64,000 bases of DNA. Source: Duganella lactea (GTDB lineage: Bacteria > Pseudomonadota > Gammaproteobacteria > Burkholderiales > Burkholderiaceae_D). The stretch covers positions 16,009-80,008 of the forward strand of contig NZ_WWCP01000027.1 of assembly GCF_009857505.1 (NCBI RefSeq), in the 5' to 3' direction. Positions 39,753 through 48,685 of this stretch are shown piece after piece; position 1 is the first letter of the stretch; every line of letters begins with the position of its first letter. The notes below the pieces were generated by a model. The model saw only the letters and a program-made list of their open reading frames with translations. It was not told where the DNA came from and ran no database searches. The position numbers were made by a program, and so were the translations under genes.

Positions 39753-40355
39753 ATGGTAAATCCCAACCGCAGCGGCGGCGGCGTCGGCTTCAGTTCGTCC
39801 GAATTCGAAGACGACTACGAACGTCCCTCCAAGTCCGAAATGAAGCGCCAGTCGGACGCCCTGCAAAAACTCGGCAAGGAACTGGTCGAGGCGCCACGCG
39901 ACCGCGTCAAGAAGGTGCCGATGCCGGAAGACGTGCTCGACGCCATCCTCGAATGCCAGAACATCACCAACCACGAGGGCCGCCGGCGCCAGATGCAGTT
40001 CATCGGCAAGAAGATGCGCACGCTGGACGAGGCCGAGGTGGCCGCGATCCAGAAAGCCATCGACAGCTGGAAAGGCGCCTCCAAATCGGAGACCGCCGCC
40101 ATGCACGCGCTGGAACGCCGCCGCGAGAAGCTGCTGGCCGACGACAACGCCCTGACCGCGCTGCTGACGGAGGCGCCACACCTCGACGTGCAGCACCTGC
40201 GCACGCTGATCCGTAACGCCCGCAAGGAGCAGGCCGAGAACAAGCCGCCGAAGGCCTACCGCGAAATCTTCCAGATCCTCAAGCAGCTCGAAGCGGCCAA
40301 GCATAAGCCGGCCGATGACGAAGACGCGGCCGACAGCGAAGACGATGACGAGTAA
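39753..40355 (+). CDS. darP: Ribosome-associated assembly factor DarP (YjgA)
   Basis: A 200-residue helical acidic protein (NPNRSGGGVGFSSSEFEDDY, KSEMKRQSDALQKLGKEL), the YjgA family known to assist 50S subunit maturation. The ATG at 39753 matches the family N-terminus; a longer in-frame start at 39675 is not conserved. The acidic tail DEDAADSEDDDE is encoded where mogA starts. Confidence 0.95.
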   Translation: MVNPNRSGGGVGFSSSEFEDDYERPSKSEMKRQSDALQKLGKELVEAPRDRVKKVPMPEDVLDAILECQNITNHEGRRRQMQFIGKKMRTLDEAEVAAIQKAIDSWKGASKSETAAMHALERRREKLLADDNALTALLTEAPHLDVQHLRTLIRNARKEQAENKPPKAYREIFQILKQLEAAKHKPADDEDAADSEDDDE

Positions 40356-40974
40356 CGCCGCAACCTCGGCCGACCAGTCGTTGCGCGTCGGCCTGGTCTC
40401 GGTCTCCGACCGCGCCAGCGGCGGCGTCTACCAGGACCAGGGCATCCCCGCCCTGCAGGCCTGGCTGGCGCGCGCGCTGACCACGCCGTTCGAGGTCGAA
40501 ACCCGCCTGATCGCCGACGAGCAACCGCGGATCGAAGCCACGCTGACCGAGCTGGCCGACGTCGCCCGCTGTCACCTGATCCTGACCACCGGCGGCACCG
40601 GCCCGGCGCGCCGCGACGTCACGCCGGAAGCCACCAAGGCGGTCGGCACCAAGGAGATGCCCGGCTTCGGCGAGCAGATGCGCCAGATCAGCCTGCACTT
40701 CGTGCCGACCGCGATCCTGTCGCGCCAGACCGCCGTGATCCGCGAAAGCGCCGACCACGCCGCGCTGATCCTGAACCTGCCCGGCCAGCCGAAAGCCATC
40801 GCCGAGACGCTGGGCGGCCTGAAAGACGCCGACGGCGCCACGCTGGTGGGCGGCATCTTCGCCGCCGTGCCCTACTGCGTCGACCTGATCGGCGGCCCGT
40901 ACATGGAAACCGATCCCGCCGTGTGCCAGGCCTTCCGCCCGAAATCCGCCCTCCGTCCCCAAGGACCCGTATGA
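40345..40974 (+). CDS. mogA: Molybdopterin adenylyltransferase
   Basis: A 209-residue MogA-type enzyme that adenylates molybdopterin during molybdenum cofactor synthesis. RVGLVSVSDRASGGVYQDQG and ILTTGGTGPARRDVTPEATK are the conserved substrate loops. Its ATG lies inside the end of darP (11-base overlap), so the genes are coupled; an ATG at 40315 is an alternative. It overlaps the next gene by four bases. Confidence 0.93.
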   Translation: MTSNAATSADQSLRVGLVSVSDRASGGVYQDQGIPALQAWLARALTTPFEVETRLIADEQPRIEATLTELADVARCHLILTTGGTGPARRDVTPEATKAVGTKEMPGFGEQMRQISLHFVPTAILSRQTAVIRESADHAALILNLPGQPKAIAETLGGLKDADGATLVGGIFAAVPYCVDLIGGPYMETDPAVCQAFRPKSALRPQGPV

Positions 40975-41633
40975 GCCTGCTGCAAACCATCGAAAAAGAA
41001 ACCGGTCCGAATCCGACCGTGGCCATCCTCTGGATGCACGGCCTGGGCGCCGACGCCAACGACTTCGTGCCGATGCTGCACGAACTCGATCTGGCCGGCC
41101 TGCCGCCGATCCGCTTCATCTTCCCCAACGCCGAGACCATGCCGGTCACCATCAACGGCGGCTACGTCATGCGCTCGTGGTACGACATCGTCCACACCGA
41201 CCTCGGTCGCCAGGAGGACGAAGCCGGCCTGCGCGCCTCGCAGCTGAAAGTCGAAGCGCTGATCGCCCGTGAAAACGCCCGTGGTATCCCGAACGAGCGC
41301 ATCATCCTGGCCGGCTTCTCGCAAGGCTGCGCGATGACGCTGCAAACCGGCTTGCGTCAGCACAGCAAGCTGGCCGGCATGATGTGCCTGTCGGGCTACC
41401 TGCCGATCGCCGCCAAGGCTGCGGACGAGCACACGCCGGAAAGCAAAGCCACGCCGATCTTCCTGGCGCATGGCCGCATGGACCCGGTGGTGCAGATCGC
41501 CCGCGCCACCGCCTCACGCGACCTGCTGGTCGAATGGGGCTACAACGTCGAATGGCACGAATACCCGATGCAGCACTCGCTGTGCCAGCAGGAAGTGGAT
41601 GACATCAGCGCCTGGCTGAAACGCGTCCTCTGA
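40971..41633 (+). CDS. Carboxylesterase, alpha/beta hydrolase
   Basis: A 220-residue phospholipase/carboxylesterase-family enzyme. LWMHGLGADANDFVPM carries the oxyanion region, GFSQGCAM the nucleophile serine, GRMDPVVQ the acid Asp and MQHSLC the His. No signal peptide, so it is cytoplasmic. Third gene of the darP-mogA cluster by overlap. Confidence 0.93.
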   Translation: MSLLQTIEKETGPNPTVAILWMHGLGADANDFVPMLHELDLAGLPPIRFIFPNAETMPVTINGGYVMRSWYDIVHTDLGRQEDEAGLRASQLKVEALIARENARGIPNERIILAGFSQGCAMTLQTGLRQHSKLAGMMCLSGYLPIAAKAADEHTPESKATPIFLAHGRMDPVVQIARATASRDLLVEWGYNVEWHEYPMQHSLCQQEVDDISAWLKRVL

Positions 41634-41639
41634 ATCAGC

Positions 41640-42194
41640 CTACACGGATAACGGCGCCGCAGTGGAAGACGGCGCCGGCGTCTGCGCCGCGTTCATCACC
41701 ATCGCCAAAAATGTGTAGTAGCCGTTGATGCCCATCAGGTCCACCACGCCGTGTTCGCCGAACGCCGCCAACGCCGCCGCGTAGGTCGCGTCATCGACCC
41801 GCTGCCGCTGGTGCAGCTGCAAGCAAAAGTCATACACCAACGCCTCATCCTCCAGCACAAACGCCGGCCGCTCGCGCGCCGCGATCGCCGCGATCACCGC
41901 CTCGCCGATGCCGTAATCGCGCGCGATCGGCGCATGGATCGCCCACTCCACCTGCTGGTTCCACTGCCGCGCCGTCACCAGAATCGCCAGCTCGGTCAGC
42001 CGCGTGCCGATGGCGCTGCGATAGCGTAGATACTCGCCCATTTTCTGCGCCGCCGCCATCAGCTCCGGCGAGCGAATCAAGGGCACGAATGGCCCGTACA
42101 GCGCCCCGCGCGGGCCGTCGATCACCGCCTGCGCCGCCACCTGCTGGGCCGCGCTCATCGCCGCAAACGGCATCGGCCCCAATCGATCTTCCAT
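41640..42194 (-). CDS. Carboxymuconolactone decarboxylase-family protein
   Basis: A 184-residue all-helical protein. RSAIGTRLTELAILVTARQW with NQQVEWAIHAPIARDYGIGE resembles the CMD/AhpD fold, although the CxxC of AhpD is absent, so a peroxidase-like redox function is unlikely. GGAGGAG precedes the ATG at 42194. Activity not assignable; it may be a lactone decarboxylase-like enzyme. Confidence 0.85.
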   Translation of the reverse strand: MEDRLGPMPFAAMSAAQQVAAQAVIDGPRGALYGPFVPLIRSPELMAAAQKMGEYLRYRSAIGTRLTELAILVTARQWNQQVEWAIHAPIARDYGIGEAVIAAIAARERPAFVLEDEALVYDFCLQLHQRQRVDDATYAAALAAFGEHGVVDLMGINGYYTFLAMVMNAAQTPAPSSTAAPLSV

Positions 42195-42291
42195 GTCTCC
42201 TCCCAAAGAAACGCATCATGGCATACATCAATAAGCCAGCGGCAAAACGCGGCTATCGTCGGCAGTCTGCACCTCACCACGAAAGGACGCC

Positions 42292-43632
42292 ATGAGCCAC
42301 ATCATCCACCGCGACCTGCGCCGCGTGCCGCCGGTCGCCGCCAGCGCCGCCGGCATCACCGTCACCGACAGCGCCGGCCGCACCTACCTCGACGCCAGCG
42401 GCGGCGCCGCCGTCTCCTCGCTCGGCCACGCCCATCCCGAGGTGCTGGCGGCGATGCACGCGCAGATCGACCGCAACGCCTACGCCCACACCGCCTTCTT
42501 CACCTGCGACGCCGCCGAGGAACTGGCCGCGCGCCTGGCCGCCGACGCCCCCGGCGACCTCGATCACGTCTACCTGGTCTCGGGCGGCTCGGAAGCGATG
42601 GAGACCGCGCTCAAACTGGCGCGCCAGTACTGGCTGGAGGCCGGCCAGCCGCGGCGGCGCACCTTCCTGGCGCGCCGCCAGAGCTACCACGGCAATACGC
42701 TGGGCGCACTGGCGGTCGGCGGCAACGAATGGCGTCGCCAGCCCTTCGCCCCGCTGCTGATGGACGTCCCGCGCGTGGCGCCCTGCTACGAATACCGCGA
42801 CCGCGCCGACGGCCAGAGCACCGAGGCCTACACCGCCGCCTTGCTGCGGGAACTGGAACAAGCCATCCTCGCCGCCGGCCCGGAAAACCTGATCGGCTTC
42901 GTCGCCGAAACCGTGGTCGGCGCCACGGCCGGCGCGGTGCCACCCACACCCGGTTACTTTCGCGGCGTGCGCCGGCTGTGCGACCAATACGGCCTGCTGC
43001 TGATTCTCGATGAAGTGATGTGCGGCATGGGCCGCACCGGCACGCTGTACGCGTTTGAACAGGACGGCGTGCTGCCCGACCTGGTGGTGCTGGGCAAAGG
43101 CCTGGGCGCCGGCTACCAGCCGATCGGCGCGGTGCTGGCGCGCGCCCATATCGTCCAGCGGCTGCGCGACGGCAGCGGCGCCTTCCAGCATGGCCACACC
43201 TACATGGGCCACCCGGTGGCCGCCGCCGCCGCGCTGGCGGTGCAACAAGTCATCCAGCGCGACTGCCTGCTGGGCGCCGTCACCGCACGCGGTACGGCAT
43301 TCCGGCGCATGCTGCGCGATGCCTTCGGCAACCACCCGCACGTGGGCGACATTCGCGGCCGCGGCTTGCTGATCGGATTGGAACTGGTGGCGGAGCGCGC
43401 CGGCAAAACGCCGTTCGCGCCCGAACAGCGGCTGCACGCCATCATCAAAGACGAGGCGATGGCGCGCGGCCTGATGATCTATCCGATGGGCGGCACCATC
43501 GATGGTCGCCGTGGCGACCATATCCTGCTGGCGCCACCCTTCATCACCACCGAGGCGGAACTGGCGGAGATCACCAGCCGCCTGGCCGATACGCTTACTT
43601 CGTCGCTTATTTCGTCGCTTGCCAGGCGATGA
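42292..43632 (+). CDS. Class III PLP-dependent aminotransferase
   Basis: A 446-residue omega-aminotransferase-like enzyme. LDASGGAAVSSLGHAHPEV, SGGSEAMETALKLARQYW, the PLP Asp in LLLILDEVMCGMGRTG, and the Schiff-base lysine in VVLGKGLGAGYQPIG are present. The substrate cannot be fixed; amines or beta/omega-amino acids are usual. It ends within the end of the convergent FAH gene (26-base overlap). Confidence 0.9.
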   Translation: MSHIIHRDLRRVPPVAASAAGITVTDSAGRTYLDASGGAAVSSLGHAHPEVLAAMHAQIDRNAYAHTAFFTCDAAEELAARLAADAPGDLDHVYLVSGGSEAMETALKLARQYWLEAGQPRRRTFLARRQSYHGNTLGALAVGGNEWRRQPFAPLLMDVPRVAPCYEYRDRADGQSTEAYTAALLRELEQAILAAGPENLIGFVAETVVGATAGAVPPTPGYFRGVRRLCDQYGLLLILDEVMCGMGRTGTLYAFEQDGVLPDLVVLGKGLGAGYQPIGAVLARAHIVQRLRDGSGAFQHGHTYMGHPVAAAAALAVQQVIQRDCLLGAVTARGTAFRRMLRDAFGNHPHVGDIRGRGLLIGLELVAERAGKTPFAPEQRLHAIIKDEAMARGLMIYPMGGTIDGRRGDHILLAPPFITTEAELAEITSRLADTLTSSLISSLARR

Positions 43633-44461
43633 TCTCCGCCTGCTGCTCGCCCAGACCGGCGATGCCGACGCGCAGCGTGTCGCCCTTCTTCAGGAAGCGC
43701 TGCGGCTTGCGGCCCATGCCCACGCCCGGCGGCGTGCCGGTGGCGATCACGTCGCCCGGCTCCAGCGTGATGAACTTCGACACATAGCTGACAATCTGCG
43801 CCACGCTGAAAATCATGGTCGCGGTATTCCCGGTCTGCATGCGCTTGCCGTTCAGGTCCAGGTACAGGTCCAGATCCTGCACATCGTACAGGTCCTCCGG
43901 CGTCACCAGCCACGGGCCGACCGGGCCGAAGGTATCGCAGCCCTTGCCCTTGTCCCAGGTGCCGCCGCGTTCCAGTTGATAGGCGCGCTCCGACACGTCG
44001 TTGACCACCGTGTAGCCGGCGATATACTTATGCGCATCGGCCTCGCTGACGTGCTGCGCGCGCGTGCCGATCACCACGCCCAGTTCCACTTCCCAGTCGG
44101 TCTTCTTCGAGCCTGGCGGCAGCATGATCGGATCGTCCGGTCCATTCAACGCCGATATCGCCTTGGTGAAGATGATCGGCTCCTTCGGCTCCGGCATGCC
44201 GGCTTCCGCCGCGTGGTCGGAATAATTGAGGCCGATGCACAGGAACTTGCCCACGCGCGCCACCGGCACGCCAAAGCGCGGATTGCCGCGCACCAGCGGC
44301 AACGACGCGTGCGCAATCTTCTCCAGCTTGCGCAGCGATTTCGGCGCCAGTGCCGCCGCGTCGATGTCGGCGATCACGCCGGACAGGTCGCGCAGCTTGC
44401 CTTCGTCATCGATCAAGCCTGGTTTCTCTTTGCCTGGACGGCCATAACGCACTAATCTCAT
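43607..44461 (-). CDS. Fumarylacetoacetate hydrolase-family protein
   Basis: A 284-residue FAH-superfamily enzyme. KFLCIGLNYSDHAAEAG, EVELGVVIG (metal Glu ligands) and TGTPPGVGMGRKP are conserved. Such stand-alone proteins often act as 2,4-diketo-3-deoxy-L-fuconate or acylpyruvate hydrolases; the exact substrate is open. It is leftward and 32 bases after the 2OG oxygenase gene. Confidence 0.92.
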   Translation of the reverse strand: MRLVRYGRPGKEKPGLIDDEGKLRDLSGVIADIDAAALAPKSLRKLEKIAHASLPLVRGNPRFGVPVARVGKFLCIGLNYSDHAAEAGMPEPKEPIIFTKAISALNGPDDPIMLPPGSKKTDWEVELGVVIGTRAQHVSEADAHKYIAGYTVVNDVSERAYQLERGGTWDKGKGCDTFGPVGPWLVTPEDLYDVQDLDLYLDLNGKRMQTGNTATMIFSVAQIVSYVSKFITLEPGDVIATGTPPGVGMGRKPQRFLKKGDTLRVGIAGLGEQQAEIIAWQATK

Positions 44462-44493
44462 ACATCACCCTCGGTTAAAAAGTCAGCGACATT

Positions 44494-45375
44494 TTAACCG
44501 TAGCGCTCCTGCCGCAGCCATTTGTTGGCGATGATCTTGGTGCCGCCGACCACCGGCGCGCCGCCGTGCAGCGTCTGCGGGTCCGGCTGGTGATGGCTGT
44601 CGGTGTTGAGGAACCACAGCGCGTTGCCCTTCTTCGGAAACACTTCCAGCCCAAGATTAGGGAACACCGTGCCGCCGCCCGCCGCCACTTCGGACAGGTA
44701 CAGCACAAAGGTCGCCAGTCGCTGGCCGCCGCGCGCCAGATGCGAGCGATGGCCGGCGCTATCGGGGTCGAGCCAGTCGTAGTGCGGCTTGTATTCCTGG
44801 GTCTTGTCGTACTTCTGCAGCTGGAACGGTTCACTGCATTCGGGTGTCCAGTGCGCGATGGCGGCCAGACGGCGGTCGATGCGTTCGGCCACCTCCGCCT
44901 CGCCGCGCTGGATGAAGGCCATCTCCGAGGTGCGGCCCTCGTGCACCACGCTGGCGCCGTCGGCTTCCGCCGTCACCGTCGAGCGGGTGTAGCGGCTGCC
45001 GCAATGGGCGACGATGGCGTCGCACTCCTCGTCGCTGAGCACATTCCCGAGCAGGATCACCTGCGGCTTTTTCAGCACGAACAGCAGGTTCACCTCGCGG
45101 TCCGGCACCACGATGCGGTTGCTGCTGACATCAATGAACGGCATCTCGCGCGGCGCCGAAAACGCGCTGGCCAGTGGCGCCAGCGCCGCACCGCCGGTGG
45201 CGCGCAGACTGATCGCCGCGTCGATCGCCGCGCGCGCGGTGGCCATGTCGTACTGGCCCGAGCGGACCATGCTGTTGACCATGTCCAGCGGGCTGCAGGC
45301 GCGCGCCAGGTTGTCCATGATCCAGTCGCGCCAGACCAGCGGCAGAGAAGCAAACACATTGTCGGATTGGGTCAT
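44494..45375 (-). CDS. 2-oxoglutarate/Fe(II) oxygenase, prolyl-4-hydroxylase type
   Basis: A 293-residue oxygenase. The iron triad is visible as H198 and D200 (YKPHYDWLDPD) and H270, with K280 (GGTKIIANKW) binding 2-oxoglutarate. An N-terminal helical stretch (1-80) precedes the catalytic domain (VILLGNVLSDEECDAIVAHC). Such proteins hydroxylate proline in peptides or free amino acids. It starts five bases after the MFS stop in the kamA cluster; GTG at 45378 is an alternative start. Confidence 0.88.
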   Translation of the reverse strand: MTQSDNVFASLPLVWRDWIMDNLARACSPLDMVNSMVRSGQYDMATARAAIDAAISLRATGGAALAPLASAFSAPREMPFIDVSSNRIVVPDREVNLLFVLKKPQVILLGNVLSDEECDAIVAHCGSRYTRSTVTAEADGASVVHEGRTSEMAFIQRGEAEVAERIDRRLAAIAHWTPECSEPFQLQKYDKTQEYKPHYDWLDPDSAGHRSHLARGGQRLATFVLYLSEVAAGGGTVFPNLGLEVFPKKGNALWFLNTDSHHQPDPQTLHGGAPVVGGTKIIANKWLRQERYG

Positions 45376-45379
45376 CACA

Positions 45380-46675
45380 TCATTGAAGCTTGGCTGGATG
45401 GGAAGCCCATTCTACCGGATTGCGCCTGCGGCGCCGCACGAACCAGATCAGTCCCGGCAACTGCAGCAGCACCAGCGCGCCAAACCCCATCTGATAGGCC
45501 AGCGCCGGATAATGTCCCGTCCCATCCGGCCGCCAGCAGCCGACCACCAGACCGAAACCCGCCTGCACCGCGAAGGCGCCGACAAAGATCAGCAGATTGA
45601 GGCAAGTGGCGGCGCGCCCGGTCAGCGCGCCGGGCAGGCTTTGCGCGACGATGGTGTACTCGATACCGGTCACCGTTCCCACCAGCGTAAACAGCACCGA
45701 CAGCAGTTGATAGCTGGGCCGCCAGTCCAACAAAAATCCCGCCTGCACCGCGATGAACAGCGCCACGCCCACCGCCGCCACGCTGATCGGCCGCACGCCG
45801 CGCTTGCCGGCCCACTCGGTGATCATGCCCACCGCGATGGCGCCGAAGATCACCGCCGCCATGCCGAGATACAGCAGATAGCCGACCTCCTCCTCGCTGT
45901 AGCGCGCGACGTCGGTCAGCCAGCGGCCGATCCACAGCCCCTGGATGCCGAAGAACACCGTGTGCGGAATCAGCACCAGCGCCGCCACCTCGCGGAAGGC
46001 GTAATGGCAATAGACCTCGCGCATCGCCGCCAGCATGGCCGGCTTGCGCGCGCTGGCCGGCTGCGGCGGCGACAGCGCGCGAATCAGAACGCCGGTCAGG
46101 CCGGCCGCCAGCGCCAGCCACAGAAACAGGCCGCGCCAGTCCATAAACTGCATCGCCAGCCGCACCGGCAGCGTGGCCGCCGCCGCGCCCAGGCCACCGA
46201 CGGCGATCAGATAGCCCTGCACCGACGGCAGCCGCGCCGGCGCGATCCAGGTGGAGATGGCCTTCACCGCCGACATGAAGCAGCCGCCCAGCCCCAGCCC
46301 GATCAGCGCGCGCGCCACCAGCAACTGTGCGAACGTCTGACCGCCGGCGAAAGCCAACGCGCCTACGCCGGCCAGCAACAGCATCGGCAACTGCACCTTG
46401 GCCGGCCCCCAGCGATCCAGCGCGATCCCCACCGGCAGCTGCGCCAGCGCAAAGGCCAGGAAGAAAGCGCTGGTCAGCAGTCCCAGCTCGCCGGGCGTCA
46501 ACGCCAACGCCGCCACCAGTTGCGGCGCCAGCGTCGCATTCACCGTCCGCATCAGGCTCGAAAGAAAATGCCCGAGCGCGAACGGCAGAAACACCAGCAC
46601 AAACACCGCGCGCCCGGACAGTGCCGGCGCCACGACGGGTGCGGGCGGCTCCGGTCGGCACCCATCGCGCATCAT
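45380..46675 (-). CDS. Major facilitator superfamily transporter
   Basis: A 431-residue 12-span transporter: LGLLTSAFFLAFALAQLPVG with IALDRWGPAKVQ is the loop 2-3 MFS motif. The start at MMRDGCRPEPP is chosen; a longer ORF extends into the kamA-like gene antisense and is not credible. It is eight bases after the kamA-like gene and just before the 2OG oxygenase, so all three are probably one operon. Export of an amino-acid product or uptake of its precursor is possible. Confidence 0.9.
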   Translation of the reverse strand: MMRDGCRPEPPAPVVAPALSGRAVFVLVFLPFALGHFLSSLMRTVNATLAPQLVAALALTPGELGLLTSAFFLAFALAQLPVGIALDRWGPAKVQLPMLLLAGVGALAFAGGQTFAQLLVARALIGLGLGGCFMSAVKAISTWIAPARLPSVQGYLIAVGGLGAAAATLPVRLAMQFMDWRGLFLWLALAAGLTGVLIRALSPPQPASARKPAMLAAMREVYCHYAFREVAALVLIPHTVFFGIQGLWIGRWLTDVARYSEEEVGYLLYLGMAAVIFGAIAVGMITEWAGKRGVRPISVAAVGVALFIAVQAGFLLDWRPSYQLLSVLFTLVGTVTGIEYTIVAQSLPGALTGRAATCLNLLIFVGAFAVQAGFGLVVGCWRPDGTGHYPALAYQMGFGALVLLQLPGLIWFVRRRRRNPVEWASHPAKLQ

Positions 46676-46683
46676 CACGCCGC

Positions 46684-48090
46684 CTATGCCGCGTCGCAGC
46701 CGGCCGGCGACGGCGCGCCGCCTTCCGCACGTGCCGCCATCAACGAAATCACCTTGCGCGCGCCCGGCGGCTCGATGCCGAATTCGCTGCGGCTGCCACC
46801 CTCCTCCTCGAAGAAAAACTTTTCCTTGCCGAACGCCGGCTTCAATTGATCCATCCACGTCGCCTGCGGATCGAACTTCGCGTAAAACGGCCGGCGCACC
46901 CAATCGGCATTGCGCGCCTGCAGGAACTGCAAGGCAAACACCTTCTCCCCGCCGATGTGCGCAATGCCGTCAATCGCCACCTTGCCCGGAAAAGCACTCA
47001 TCGAAGGCCCCCGCACCGTGCGCGACAAGCCGGACACCATCTGATACGCCGCCTGGAAAATCTCGTGCGCCCGCGCCAGCGGCAGCTGGAAATACTCGCG
47101 CGGCCCGGTATCCCGTTCGACAAACATATAGTACGGAATCGCCCCCAGCCGCACGCCGGTCTGCCACAGCTCCGCCCACGACGCCGGGTCCTCGTTGATA
47201 TGCCGTATCAACGGTCCCTGCATGCGCAAGGTCGCTCCGGTGCCGACGATCCGCTTGACCGCCTGCTGCGCGATCTCCTGCCGCAGTTCCACCGCATGGT
47301 TGTAATGCCCCATGATCGCCATGTTCTTCCCGGCCTTCACCACCCGCTCGAACAGACGCAGAAGATCATCCGCGTCGCGGTCCGACACAAACCGCTGCGG
47401 CCAATACGCCACCGACTTGGTGCCGATGCGGATGTTCTGAATATGCGCCAGCTCCGGCGCCAGCAAGGGCTCAATGTAGGCCTCCAGCGAGCGCGTATTC
47501 ATGATCAACGGATCGCCGCCGGTGATCAGCACATCCGTCACCTCCGGATGCAGACGCAGATACGACGCCAGCTCGTGCGACTCCCTGGCGTCGAACTTCA
47601 TCTCCTCCATGCCGACAAACTGCGGCCAGCGGAAACAGAAGGTGCAATACGCATGACAGGTCTGCCCCGCACTCGGAAAGAACAGCACCGTCTCCTTGTA
47701 CTTGTGCTGCAAGCCCCTGAGCGGCGCGCCATTCATACGCGGCACGTTGTGCGTCATCTGCCCCGCCGGGTGGGGATTCATGCGCAGGCGGATGCGCCGC
47801 ACCAGCTCCACCAGCGCCGGCTGGTCCGCCTTGCCCATCACCAGTTCGCGCAGATGCGCATAGTCGTCCGGCGCCAGCATGTCCCGGTGCGGAAAGGTCA
47901 GGCGGTAAATCGGATCATCCGGCACATTGTTCCAGTCGATCAGATGATCGAGCACATACGCATTGGTGCGAAACGGCAGCACATGCGACACCACCTGCAC
48001 CGCCTCCCGCAAATCAGGCGGTATCCACTCCCACTGGCGCGAGTGCGCAATGGTCTGTCGTATAAACGGTTTGAACTTGGGCGTATCCAT
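46684..48090 (-). CDS. KamA-family radical SAM aminomutase
   Basis: A 468-residue radical SAM/PLP enzyme of the lysine 2,3-aminomutase family. The 4Fe-4S motif is CHAYCTFC (C145, C149, C152), embedded in SAGQTCHAYCTFCFRWPQFV; ITGGDPLIMNTRSLEAYI follows as the SAM-binding GGD/E motif. Classical KamA has CxxxCRHCTRRR, so this is a distinct subfamily and the substrate may not be lysine. ATG at 48090 with AGGA is preferred; 48123 would add 11 unsupported residues. First gene of a leftward operon with an MFS transporter and a prolyl-hydroxylase-like oxygenase. Confidence 0.88.
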   Translation of the reverse strand: MDTPKFKPFIRQTIAHSRQWEWIPPDLREAVQVVSHVLPFRTNAYVLDHLIDWNNVPDDPIYRLTFPHRDMLAPDDYAHLRELVMGKADQPALVELVRRIRLRMNPHPAGQMTHNVPRMNGAPLRGLQHKYKETVLFFPSAGQTCHAYCTFCFRWPQFVGMEEMKFDARESHELASYLRLHPEVTDVLITGGDPLIMNTRSLEAYIEPLLAPELAHIQNIRIGTKSVAYWPQRFVSDRDADDLLRLFERVVKAGKNMAIMGHYNHAVELRQEIAQQAVKRIVGTGATLRMQGPLIRHINEDPASWAELWQTGVRLGAIPYYMFVERDTGPREYFQLPLARAHEIFQAAYQMVSGLSRTVRGPSMSAFPGKVAIDGIAHIGGEKVFALQFLQARNADWVRRPFYAKFDPQATWMDQLKPAFGKEKFFFEEEGGSRSEFGIEPPGARKVISLMAARAEGGAPSPAGCDAA

Positions 48091-48223
48091 CGCGAGATCC
48101 TGGGTTGGGTCGGAAAGCACCATGCTAGGCCGTGCCGCGCTGCAAGATATTGCGGCAACGCAATTCCTGAAATGGCCAGCGGCGTACAGTTGACAGCGTC
48201 ATCCACACATCAGGAGTCCGTTC

Positions 48224-48670
48224 ATGAAAGCCTTTACCGCGCTCACCTTCGCCATCGTCACGCTGCCCGCGCTGGCCGCCGATCCCACCGAAAAAGACGC
48301 CATCGCCATGGCCGAGAAAGGCGCCGCCTTCATCAAGGCCAACAGCCAGGAAGCCTTCATCAAAAAGATCGCCGCCAAAGATCCGGACTACCTGCAAGGC
48401 GCGCTGTACGTCGACGTGCGCGACATCAAAACCGGCATCGTGCTGGCGCACCCGGTCAACCCGTCGATCGTCGGCAAAGACCTGACCGACATCCCCGACG
48501 CCAGCGGCAAGAAGTACCGCCGCGAGATCATCGAACTGGCGGCGAAAAAAGGCAGCGGCTGGGTCGACTACCTGTACAAGAATCCCACCACCGGCAAGAT
48601 CGAGCCCAAGACCACCTACATCCTGCGCGTCGGCGACATCGTGCTGGAAGCCGGCATCTACAAAAAATAA
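48224..48670 (+). CDS. Secreted single-Cache-domain protein
   Basis: A 148-residue exported protein: signal peptide MKAFTALTFAIVTLPALAAD, then a single Cache (sCache_2-like) domain including GALYVDVRDIKTGIVLAHPV and GSGWVDYLYKNPTTGK with YILRVGDIVLEAGIY. Cache domains bind small ligands and normally sit on receptors. No membrane anchor is present, so it would act as a periplasmic ligand-binding partner. It lies 15 bases upstream of a methyl-accepting protein gene. Confidence 0.85.
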   Translation: MKAFTALTFAIVTLPALAADPTEKDAIAMAEKGAAFIKANSQEAFIKKIAAKDPDYLQGALYVDVRDIKTGIVLAHPVNPSIVGKDLTDIPDASGKKYRREIIELAAKKGSGWVDYLYKNPTTGKIEPKTTYILRVGDIVLEAGIYKK

Positions 48671-48685
48671 GAAGAGAGGCACGCC

